Source: CAZYQW01 sp964649825
GTDB lineage: Bacteria > Planctomycetota > B15-G4 > JADJEK01
Assembly: GCA_964649825.1 (NCBI GenBank)
Contig: CAZYQW010000077.1
Location: 1 to 64,000 of the forward strand
Direction of reading: 5' to 3'
Length of the DNA stretch: 64,000 nucleotides
Under the pieces are notes generated by a model. It searched no databases, was not told the DNA's origin, and worked only from the letters and a program-made list of their open reading frames with translations. Below, one piece after another: positions 38,574-45,963 of this stretch (within the stretch, counting starts at the first letter, position 1; every line of letters begins with the position of its first letter). The position numbers and the translations under genes are program-made.

Positions 38574-41500
38574 ATGAGAACAAGTCGAATCGCGTTGCTT
38601 ACCGTCGCGTTGCTCGTCGCGCGCGGCGATGCGCAGAGCTGGTCACCCGGATCGGCGCCGAAGCCGCGAGCGGGCGCCGACCCGCGCCGACCCGCCCTCG
38701 ATGCCGCGGCGCGAGCGACGTCGCCGGACGAGACGCGGCGCCACCTGATGCAGGCCCTCTGGTACGAGCCGTGCGATCCCGCGATCCTGGCGCGCGTCCT
38801 CGCGGCGACCGACGCCGACCCCGACGCGCGCACGCTCTGGTCCCACGCGCTGCTCGCGGCGGCGTCGGACGCGCGCGGCCAGTACCGCCCGCCGCGCGAC
38901 GTGAAAGACACGCTCGCGACGGACGTGCCGTTCCTCGATCGCATCACGATCGCGCGCGCCGCGGCGGTGGCCGAGCTCGCCGAGCTGGCCACGAAGGCGC
39001 GGCGTTCGGCGGGGCCGCGCACGCCCGGCAACCCGCTGATCTGCCGCTTCGCACGATCGCTCGCCTATGACGTGGCGCGGAACGCGCCGCCCCTCCTCGC
39101 CGAACACGGCGGCCCGCTCGACGCCGCCTGCGCGCCGCGGCCCGACGCGTACGTTCCGATCGTAAACGCGTTGAAGAAGCTCATCACGGATGCTCTCGCC
39201 AGCGAGCAGACGGGCCTCGCGATCGAGACGGCACGCTGTCTCCACGGCCTCGCGGCGCAGTCCGACTTCAAGGACCTCAAAGGTCCGGAGGCTCCCGATC
39301 TCTCCGTCCTCCGCGAGCAGGCCGCGGACAGCCTGCGCCGCGCGCGCGAACGGCTGGCGCCGGCGATCGGGGTGCCGTTGACGGTCGAGCAGCTCGAGGC
39401 GATGGGTCTCGACGAGCAGCTCCGCTTCACTCGCGAGCACGCGTCGTTCGCGAACCCCGGCGTCGCGGTGTCGCCGTCCGGCCTCTACCGCATCGAGACC
39501 GTCTGCGGCTACCTGACGCTCCTGAACGCGACCCGCACGATCGAGCGGCACCACGCGCGGCTCGTGAGCCTCTACGGCACCGACCCGTTCCTGGGCCGGC
39601 CGGGGCTCGTCCGCATCGTGCCCGAGGCCGAGGGGCTCGAGGCGGAGGGCTCTCCCTACTGGTGGGCCGGCGGCTTCCAGTCGGGAGACCTGACCGTGCT
39701 GCGATTCAACGCCAGCCACATCGCGAGCCTGGGCCGCGGCCTGACGCACAAGCTGACCCACCGCTTCGACGGCGCGGTCTACGGCGGGCTCCCCGGCTGG
39801 CTCGCGGAGGGGAAAGCGGTCTGGACCGGCAGCGCGTACGGGCAGATGATCGAAACGTCCTTCATCCCGAACCACTGCGAGTACGGGACGATCGAGGCGA
39901 CGATGCTGAAGGGATACGGCGGCCAGGACAAGCTCGAGGACCTCGTCGCGGGCACGGTCGAGGACTACCGCGACAACTACGTCGCCGGGTACGCGCTCTA
40001 CGTCTACCTGAGCTCGTGGGAGGAGAACGGCAAGCGCCTCTACGCCGACGCGCTGCGCCGGTTCCAGGAGCAGTACGCGTCCAAGGGGCGCAATCCGAAG
40101 GGATGGTTCCAGACCTGCTTCTGCGATGGAGCGGACGGACGCCCGAAAGGGATGAAGGAGTTCGCGGGCCGCTTCGCGGAGTTCATCAACGGCTTCTACT
40201 GGCTGAACCGCAAGCCGTGGGTCGACCGCTACACGGAGAAACGCGTGGAGGAGGCACCGGCGAACCACCGGCTCCTCTTCGACTACCCGACTTGGCAGTT
40301 CAGCCGCAACCGCGCCGAGCCGTGGTTCGGTCAGGGCCAGGCCGCGATCGCCGGCGACCTGCTGGCTCGCGTCGGCAACCGCCACGACGCGGCGCTCGCC
40401 TTCGTTTGGGGGTTCGAGGTGGACGAGTGGTCGACGTATCGCGCGCTGCGCCTCGCCGACCTGCTCGACAAGCTCGGCGAAGAGCGCGCGGCGTGGGTGC
40501 TGCGCAAGGAGACCCAGGTGCGGGTGCAGCGCGACGACGTCCCGGACGCCGGCCGCTCGCCGCTCCTCTCGTCGCTGCCGCGCCTGAACACGTACCTCGC
40601 CCTGCTCGCGGAGGCGTCGGAGCATCACCGGGACGCCGGACGACCGCGAACCGCGGCCGCGCTCGCCGCCGATCACGATCACCTCGCCGATCGCCTGGGC
40701 CTACCACGCTCGCCGAGCCGCTCCGCGGCGGACGCGGCCGACGCGGCCGCGCTCGCGCCGCCGTTCGACGCGCCGCCGCGCTACGTCGGCCACCTCGGAT
40801 GGATGGAGGACGAGCTGACGGGCTACGAGGAGCACCGCACGCCGAACCTCTGGTACGACGACGGCGAGGGCGGCGTCCACATCGGCCGCGAGAAGCCGCG
40901 CGAGAAGACCGGTCAGTTGGACCGCTCCGCGCACCAGCGCGACGCGTTCGTCCGCGGCCGCGAGTGGCTCTTGCCGGGCCGCTACCGCCTGCGAGCGCGC
41001 ATCCACTTCACCACCACGTTCGTTCGCGGCGGCGTGATGATCGGCTACACGCGCCGCGACCGGAACGTCCGCTTCGAGTTCGACGCGGGCGACTACATGT
41101 ACTCGATCGGGGAAAGCGAGAAGGCGGCCGAGCTCGACTCGGTCGGGGTCAGCCTCCATTCGATGCGCGACGGCGAGAGCGCCAGCTTCGGACAGACGGT
41201 CGGCGGCGGCGTGAACTTCGACCACCCGTCGACGTCGTTCGAGCTCGAGCTCGTCGTCGACGGCCCGCTCGTCCTGGCCGTCGTGAATGGCAACGTGATC
41301 GGCACCTACCACACCGCGGACGGCCAGCCGATCGAGGGGTTCATCGGCTTCGCCGGCAGCTACGGTGCGTACCGCGTCGAAGCGCCGACGATCGAGCGCT
41401 ACGACCGCGCCGCTGCCCTCGACGTCGTCGACCCCCGTACGATCGGGCTGTCGCTCGATGCAGACGGACCCGTCCACCGGCGCGACCTGCTGAACCGCCC

Positions 41501-42002
41501 CGTCCGTGGGATTCCGCTCGCGCCGGCGGGGACGATCGTGGTCTGGGTGCCCGGTCCGACGGAAGAGGATGAAAAGGGGTTCGAGAACGACGAAGAACGA
41601 AGGTTCGAGGGACGTCGCCGGGCGCACATCGCGGCACGCTCCGCGCGTTCGGCCCACGAGCTGCTCGAGAAGCGACAGTTCAACGCCCGGCTCGCCATGG
41701 CGATCCCGAGGTTCCTCGACGCAGAGGACGTCGCGGTCGTCAAGGCCGGACTGGAACGACACGCGCCGGAGTGCGTGCTCCTCGTTCACGAGAAGGTGCG
41801 CGACCTGACGCAGCAGGAGGGAGAGGCCGTCGCCACCGAGATGCCGATGATCCTGTTCGTGGATCCCGTCGGCGTGTTGCGCGCCATCGGCAGCTACATG
41901 CCGAGCACCACGACGGTCCCGGGCGAGCTCGAGAGCTGGCTCCAAGTCTTCCGCGGACGCATCGCGTTCGAGGCGACCGCCGAACCCGACGCGTCGCGCT
42001 GA
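38574..42002 (+). CDS. Large secreted protein with degenerate zincin-like motif, beta-sandwich and thioredoxin-like tail
   Basis: The product is 1142 aa from the ATG at 38574 (GGGGGGA ribosome site), with a signal peptide (MRTSRIALLTVALLVARGDA). The N-terminal third is helical and repeat-like. At about 390-420 the stretch GLTHKLTHRFDGAVYGG, then LPGWLAEGKAVW, resembles the HExxH...WLAEG core of DUF1570/peptidase-MA-like zincins, but the catalytic Glu is Lys (HKLTH). Around 800-945 is a beta-sandwich (YRLRARIHFTTTFVRGGVMI, NGNVIGTYHTADGQPIEGFI) of the kind seen in sugar-binding or DUF1080-type domains. The last 120 residues look thioredoxin-like without a CxxC (PMILFVDPVGVLRAIGSYMP). Peptidase activity is doubtful. 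Function is unknown. Confidence 0.75.
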   Translation: MRTSRIALLTVALLVARGDAQSWSPGSAPKPRAGADPRRPALDAAARATSPDETRRHLMQALWYEPCDPAILARVLAATDADPDARTLWSHALLAAASDARGQYRPPRDVKDTLATDVPFLDRITIARAAAVAELAELATKARRSAGPRTPGNPLICRFARSLAYDVARNAPPLLAEHGGPLDAACAPRPDAYVPIVNALKKLITDALASEQTGLAIETARCLHGLAAQSDFKDLKGPEAPDLSVLREQAADSLRRARERLAPAIGVPLTVEQLEAMGLDEQLRFTREHASFANPGVAVSPSGLYRIETVCGYLTLLNATRTIERHHARLVSLYGTDPFLGRPGLVRIVPEAEGLEAEGSPYWWAGGFQSGDLTVLRFNASHIASLGRGLTHKLTHRFDGAVYGGLPGWLAEGKAVWTGSAYGQMIETSFIPNHCEYGTIEATMLKGYGGQDKLEDLVAGTVEDYRDNYVAGYALYVYLSSWEENGKRLYADALRRFQEQYASKGRNPKGWFQTCFCDGADGRPKGMKEFAGRFAEFINGFYWLNRKPWVDRYTEKRVEEAPANHRLLFDYPTWQFSRNRAEPWFGQGQAAIAGDLLARVGNRHDAALAFVWGFEVDEWSTYRALRLADLLDKLGEERAAWVLRKETQVRVQRDDVPDAGRSPLLSSLPRLNTYLALLAEASEHHRDAGRPRTAAALAADHDHLADRLGLPRSPSRSAADAADAAALAPPFDAPPRYVGHLGWMEDELTGYEEHRTPNLWYDDGEGGVHIGREKPREKTGQLDRSAHQRDAFVRGREWLLPGRYRLRARIHFTTTFVRGGVMIGYTRRDRNVRFEFDAGDYMYSIGESEKAAELDSVGVSLHSMRDGESASFGQTVGGGVNFDHPSTSFELELVVDGPLVLAVVNGNVIGTYHTADGQPIEGFIGFAGSYGAYRVEAPTIERYDRAAALDVVDPRTIGLSLDADGPVHRRDLLNRPVRGIPLAPAGTIVVWVPGPTEEDEKGFENDEERRFEGRRRAHIAARSARSAHELLEKRQFNARLAMAIPRFLDAEDVAVVKAGLERHAPECVLLVHEKVRDLTQQEGEAVATEMPMILFVDPVGVLRAIGSYMPSTTTVPGELESWLQVFRGRIAFEATAEPDASR

Positions 42003-42029
42003 TCCCGGTTCGATCGACGAACACGAAAC

Positions 42030-42062
42030 GAGCCGGCCGCGAACGTCCGCCGCGACCGGCTC
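42030..42062. terminator. Bidirectional terminator-like hairpin
   Basis: GAGCCGG (42030-42036) pairs with CCGGCTC (42056-42062). After one mismatch, a CGCG/CGCG pairing continues the stem, leaving a loop of nine bases. It lies between convergent genes ending at 42002 and 42087. No long T-run follows. Confidence 0.6.
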
Positions 42063-42086
42063 TCGAGGATTGCGGACTCGCTCGAA

Positions 42087-42560
42087 TCAGATGTCGGCCT
42101 TCCACTTGCCCTCGTACGCGCCGATCCGGTTCGGGAACGACGGCGGGTCCTTGAACACGCCTTCCATCACGCCGATCCCCACGATCGGGCCAAGCGGCGA
42201 CACCTGCTTGTAGATCTCGGCCTTGAACTCGCCGGTGCCGGTGAGGGCCTTCGCCACCCACTTCCCGTAGACGGTGTAGATCGGGTAACCGGCCACCCCG
42301 TCGTCGAGCTCGCCCTTCAAGTAGCCGTTGCGAATCGAGAGCGCGGGGCTCGGCACTTCGACCAGCGTCGCCTTCATCTTGAACACGGTGTTGCCGACCG
42401 AGTCGAACAACGCGCCCGCCGCGGAACCATTGCTGGCGCCGTTCGGCAGGTCCCAGTCGCCCTTCGTCGGGCCCGACACCACGACCGCGTACGCGGTGAC
42501 CGCGAACGCGCTCACCAACAATCCAATCGCCCCGAACGACACGAAGCTCTTCCGCTTCAT
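42087..42560 (-). CDS. Small secreted protein of unknown function
   Basis: The 157-aa product starts at the ATG at 42560 (AGGAGGAAC ribosome site) with a signal peptide (FVSFGAIGLLVSAFAVTAYA). The mature part of about 130 residues is beta-rich with many glycines, including LSIRNGYLKGELDDGVAGYP, YTVYGKWVAKALTGTGEFKA and IGVMEGVFKDPP. It has no cysteine and no recognisable catalytic motif. I do not recognise the family. It may bind a ligand or be a periplasmic structural protein. It is convergent with the 1142-aa secreted protein gene. Confidence 0.7.
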   Translation of the reverse strand: MKRKSFVSFGAIGLLVSAFAVTAYAVVVSGPTKGDWDLPNGASNGSAAGALFDSVGNTVFKMKATLVEVPSPALSIRNGYLKGELDDGVAGYPIYTVYGKWVAKALTGTGEFKAEIYKQVSPLGPIVGIGVMEGVFKDPPSFPNRIGAYEGKWKADI

Positions 42561-42890
42561 CTGTTCCTCCTGGCAAGGTCCATTGGGCAGGTCCCCGGGG
42601 AGGTGGGCCGAATCCTAGCGACTCCTGGCGCCGCGGGGCGCGTCACTACTCCTCGAATGCCCCGGCATCGACCACGCCACGGGGCGCGTCTCGAGCGGCC
42701 GCCCCGGCGGTCCCAGAACGGGCCCTTGACGAGGTGCTCTCCGGCCACTCCTCGACCGGCGCCGCGACGGTCCTTACGTTCACTGACTTCACTTCGAAGT
42801 CGGCGGCGACGTCCTCCGCGGATTTTCCGCCGTCTGACCTTCGTGATGTCGTTCAATTTCGTTCCCCGAGTCCTCCCGCCGGAGTCGTCC
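42561..42890. other. Intergenic region between divergent secreted-protein genes
   Basis: These 330 bases hold no convincing gene. They should contain promoters for both flanking genes. A TTGACG hexamer near 42726 on the plus strand could be a -35 element, but I see no good -10 at the right distance. An in-frame ATG at 42846 could extend the downstream gene by 15 codons, without a signal-like sequence. Confidence 0.45.
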
Positions 42891-43892
42891 ATGTGGTTCC
42901 TCGTCGCCGCCCTTTCCCTCGCCGTCCCGACCGATGAGTCGGTGGCGGCCCTCGTGACTGCGATCGAATCCGCACCGCTCGACCAAGCATGGTCGAGCGT
43001 CGACGTCCTGACCGCACGCGCCGCCGACGCACGCCGCGGCGACGTGGGCGTGAAGAAGGCGGCGCGATCGATCCTCTCGCTCCTGAAGGCCGACGGCGAC
43101 CCGGACCGGAAGCTCCTCGCCTACGTCGCGCTCCGCGGCCTCGGTGAGCACGCGGTCGAGTCCGCGCCCGTCCTCGCCGAACGGATCCGCTCGAGGCCGC
43201 TCGCGCCCGAGAACGTCCTGGCCGCGATCGCCCTCGCCCACATCGGCCCCGCCGCGAGCGATTCGCTCGAGGACCTCATCGCCCTCGAGAAGGCCGATGA
43301 GAAGGTGTCGTGGACGGACGGCAAGAAGATCACACCGTATCAGCTCGCGGCCTCGCGATCCGCCGACGCTCTCCTCGCCCTCTTCGCGATCCTCGAGCTC
43401 GGCACCGACGCGAAGGGTCTGAAGAGCGATCTCCTCCAGCACGTCGAGAACCTGCCCAACATCGACTCCTACATCCTCCACCCCCACTGCATCGCCGCGC
43501 TCGAGGAGATGAAGGTGAAGTCCAAGTCGATCGAGGAGCGCCTCGCGTTCGAGGACGCGTACCGCCGGGGGGGCATCCTGCCCGGCGAGGGCCGCCCGGC
43601 GTTTGCGTACCTGAGCCACCAGCTCGGTCTCGACACGAAGTACCCCGACCTCGAACGCTCGCTGCCCGACGAGACGCCGACGCTGAAGCGCAAGGGAACC
43701 GCCGGCGCCCTCGCCCTCGACATCGGCTCGCATTTCATTCAGACCCTCTCCGAACTCGATCAAGACCTCCCCGGTCGGATTCTCTCCATCGACGATCTCC
43801 GCAAGCGCTGCTCCCCACTCGTCGATCAGCTCACCATCCTCGAGCTCCTCCGCGAGAAAGCCAACGTCAGCTCGGTCCACGAGCAGCGCTGA
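42891..43892 (+). CDS. Secreted alpha-helical (HEAT-like) protein of unknown function
   Basis: The product is 333 aa when started at the ATG at 42891, which follows CCGGAG by eight bases and gives a short signal peptide (MWFLVAALSLAVPTDESVAA). The body is Ala/Leu-rich and helical with HEAT-like units (LLAYVALRGLGEHAVESAPV, ENVLAAIALAHIGPAASDSL). It then has charged helices (ALEEMKVKSKSIEERLAFED). No catalytic residues are evident. HEAT-like proteins often serve as protein-binding scaffolds, and this is inferred only from repeat form. A terminator hairpin lies between it and the next convergent gene. Confidence 0.7.
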   Translation: MWFLVAALSLAVPTDESVAALVTAIESAPLDQAWSSVDVLTARAADARRGDVGVKKAARSILSLLKADGDPDRKLLAYVALRGLGEHAVESAPVLAERIRSRPLAPENVLAAIALAHIGPAASDSLEDLIALEKADEKVSWTDGKKITPYQLAASRSADALLALFAILELGTDAKGLKSDLLQHVENLPNIDSYILHPHCIAALEEMKVKSKSIEERLAFEDAYRRGGILPGEGRPAFAYLSHQLGLDTKYPDLERSLPDETPTLKRKGTAGALALDIGSHFIQTLSELDQDLPGRILSIDDLRKRCSPLVDQLTILELLREKANVSSVHEQR

Positions 43893-43906
43893 CCTGACCC
43901 GTTCCC

Positions 43907-43932
43907 CCGCGCGGATTCCGCGGTCCGCGCGG
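43907..43932. terminator. Bidirectional terminator-like hairpin
   Basis: A perfect 9-bp inverted repeat, CCGCGCGGA (43907-43915) and TCCGCGCGG (43924-43932), with an 8-base loop. It lies in the 44-base gap between convergent genes ending at 43892 and 43937. Confidence 0.6.
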
Positions 43933-43936
43933 CCCT

Positions 43937-44473
43937 TCACCCATCCCGAAGGTACTTCGAGAACACGTTCACGTACTCGTTCTCGAACTGCACCGAGGTG
44001 ATCTCCTCATACTTCACGCGCGTCGGCTCAGGATCCCATCGCCCCAGCGCGTCGAATCCCCGCACCGCCGCGCTCCGCTTGTTCACGCGCAGCACCTCCC
44101 CGATCACGAACCACTCGCTCTCGAGCCGCTCGTTCTCCACGATCACGTTCCGCGCGCGCGCCTTCAGCGACCTCAGGAGCGCGTCCCACCCGGTGAGGTC
44201 GACGGCGCTCAGGATCGACGCGTCCGGGGTCTGCCGCTCGGCACGGAGGATCGCGGCGCGGTAGCGTTGCGCCTTCGCGTGGCTCGCCACCTCGACGTCG
44301 CGGCGCGGCAGAACGCGGAATCCGTCGATGTGGAACTCCGTCAGCTCGTGGAGCAGCAGCAGCTCGGTCGTGGCTCCGAGAAGGAAGCCGTGCACGTTTT
44401 CGGCCCCCTCGAAGCGCCGTACGACCGTGACGAGCACCTGCCTTTGAGCACGTTCTTCGATTCGATCCGCCAT
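43937..44473 (-). CDS. Hypothetical cytoplasmic protein with two small beta-barrel-like halves
   Basis: The 178-aa product starts at the ATG at 44473 (MADRIEERAQRQVLVTVVRR). It has no signal peptide or membrane helix. The first half contains VHGFLLGATTELLLLHELTE and HIDGFRVLPRRDVEVAS. The second has SEWFVIGEVLRVNKRSAAVR, VKYEEITSVQFENEYVNVFS and ends KYLRDG. Both halves alternate short strands as in small barrels (Sm/SH3-like), with a helical linker between them, but I cannot name the family. The role is unknown. It is separated by 120 bases from the next minus-strand gene. Confidence 0.65.
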   Translation of the reverse strand: MADRIEERAQRQVLVTVVRRFEGAENVHGFLLGATTELLLLHELTEFHIDGFRVLPRRDVEVASHAKAQRYRAAILRAERQTPDASILSAVDLTGWDALLRSLKARARNVIVENERLESEWFVIGEVLRVNKRSAAVRGFDALGRWDPEPTRVKYEEITSVQFENEYVNVFSKYLRDG

Positions 44474-44593
44474 GCGGACAAGCGTACGCCAGACGGGGCT
44501 CGAACTCCATCGGCAGGGCGGCCTGGGCCGGCACCGCACGGGGCGGGCCGGTCGCACAACGCGGGAAATGACTCTCGCGCGGACCCTAACTAA

Positions 44594-45178
44594 CTAAGAG
44601 AGCGCGACCACGCGCCGACGGGGGTGGACCCCGGCGGATGCCGCAAAGCGCAACGCGGACGGCTTCTCGCTCAGCCATGCGGAGAGGACGTGCCTCCGGT
44701 AGGCCGCGACCGGCGCGGTCTGCCCCAACATCCCTCGCATTTCGCCGAGCACGAGAGCCACGGTCCGGCGCACGCGACCCGAATCGGTCGACACGCGAAC
44801 CCCGGAAACCACGTCCGTGCCCTGTTTGATCGGAGCGAGCAGCGACGCGAGCTGAACCGGATCGAGCGACCCATCGAGCCCCGCGATCAACACGACGGCG
44901 CCGCGCGAGAGCCGAAACCCGTCGCGGATCGTCTCGTATCGTCCTCGCCGCCGCGACCCGAACCGTGCGACGACGCGGTTGTCCGCCTCCTGTGCGCGGC
45001 CCAACGCTTCGACGCCGGCGCCGTCGACTCCGTCCCCGCAGAGAATGATCTCGAACGACCGCACGACGCGATCGAGAGCCGCGACGGTCCGAGGCACCCA
45101 TTCCTCGACTCGGGCCGCGTCGCCGTCGATCGGAACGACCACCGAAACGGCGACGGTGCTCGACTTGGTGTGATTCAT
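44594..45178 (-). CDS. Degenerate family-2 glycosyltransferase-like protein
   Basis: The product is 194 aa when started at the ATG at 45178. The fold resembles the N-terminal half of GT2 enzymes of the dolichol-phosphate-mannose/GtrB type: VAVSVVVPIDGDAARVEEWV, FEIILCGDGVDGAGVEALGR, GRYETIRDGFRLSRGAVVLI and the block LDGSLDPVQLASLLAPIKQG. However, the nucleotide-binding DDGS is replaced by GDGVDG, and the DxD-like MDADLQDP block is LDGSLDP. The protein is also short and has no C-terminal membrane helices. It is probably inactive as a transferase or has a changed role. The open frame extends upstream, but the ATG at 45178 is the first that precedes the conserved fold directly. Confidence 0.6.
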   Translation of the reverse strand: MNHTKSSTVAVSVVVPIDGDAARVEEWVPRTVAALDRVVRSFEIILCGDGVDGAGVEALGRAQEADNRVVARFGSRRRGRYETIRDGFRLSRGAVVLIAGLDGSLDPVQLASLLAPIKQGTDVVSGVRVSTDSGRVRRTVALVLGEMRGMLGQTAPVAAYRRHVLSAWLSEKPSALRFAASAGVHPRRRVVALS

Positions 45179-45383
45179 CGATGTCAACCCGGTTGCGTGT
45201 CCACCGGCGGACGTCCGTGCAGACGTCGCGCTGGCCAGAGCCACGAGTGGATCCCCCGAACCGCGCCGTCTCCCTTCTTGCCGAAACGAGGTGACGGTCT
45301 CAGTGCCGTTCGTCGATCGCTCGGTGGGCTCTTCTTCTAGTCCCTGAGAGCGCGTGGATTCTAGCACCAGATCCGACCGACGA

Positions 45384-45947
45384 TCAACCCTCCGAGATCG
45401 CGGCCGCCCAGCGGGGCCAGAACCGTCCGGGCTCGGCCGCCGGCGGGTCGATCACCCTGAGTTTGCGCAGGAATTCCCGCCGGAGCTCCGACGGAACCTG
45501 CCGACCTTTCGCGGCGTCGACCCCAAGCACCTGGATCGACCGATCGACCATCCCTTCGAAGTGCAGCAGGGTCTCGGCGAGCCTTGCAACCGACGAGTTC
45601 ACGAGCCGGGGTCCGCCGTCGACCTCGAAGACGCCGGAGCCGCCTTCCCGCAGGCAGATCGGGCGTTCGCGTGCGTCGACCCCGATGACGATGAGCTCCG
45701 CCTCCTCGGGCGACGCCGGCGAGCCGAGATCACGCGCCGTCCACTCGGAGAGCCTCGGTCCGAACACGCCGCCGACGGGTCCGAAACGGAGGTGCGGCGA
45801 CGCCCACGCCGGCAGACCGCCGGTGGCCAGGAACGCGCGATCCTCCGGATCGAGCTCGTACGCGGCGAGCCGCGCCGCCGGGAAGGTGACGAGCTCGTCG
45901 AAGAGGGCCCGTTCCAGCGACTCGTGGACGAACTGCTCCGGAGTCAC
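45384..45947 (-). CDS. SUKH-4-like (SMI1/KNR4 superfamily) protein
   Basis: The 187-aa product starts at a GTG (45947), 16 bases after the end of the motor-less FtsK-like gene on the same strand. It shows the SUKH pattern: LPAWASPHLRFGPVGG, a strand-turn phrase ELIVIGVDARERPICLREGG, then SGVFEVDGGPRLVNSSVARL and AETLLHFEGMVDRSI. SUKH proteins often act as immunity proteins against contact-dependent or polymorphic toxins, but many are housekeeping. No toxin gene is next to it, so immunity is only one option. A role with the neighbouring FtsK-like proteins is also possible. Confidence 0.65.
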   Translation of the reverse strand: MTPEQFVHESLERALFDELVTFPAARLAAYELDPEDRAFLATGGLPAWASPHLRFGPVGGVFGPRLSEWTARDLGSPASPEEAELIVIGVDARERPICLREGGSGVFEVDGGPRLVNSSVARLAETLLHFEGMVDRSIQVLGVDAAKGRQVPSELRREFLRKLRVIDPPAAEPGRFWPRWAAAISEG

Positions 45948-45963
45948 GTCCGGTTCGACCGTG

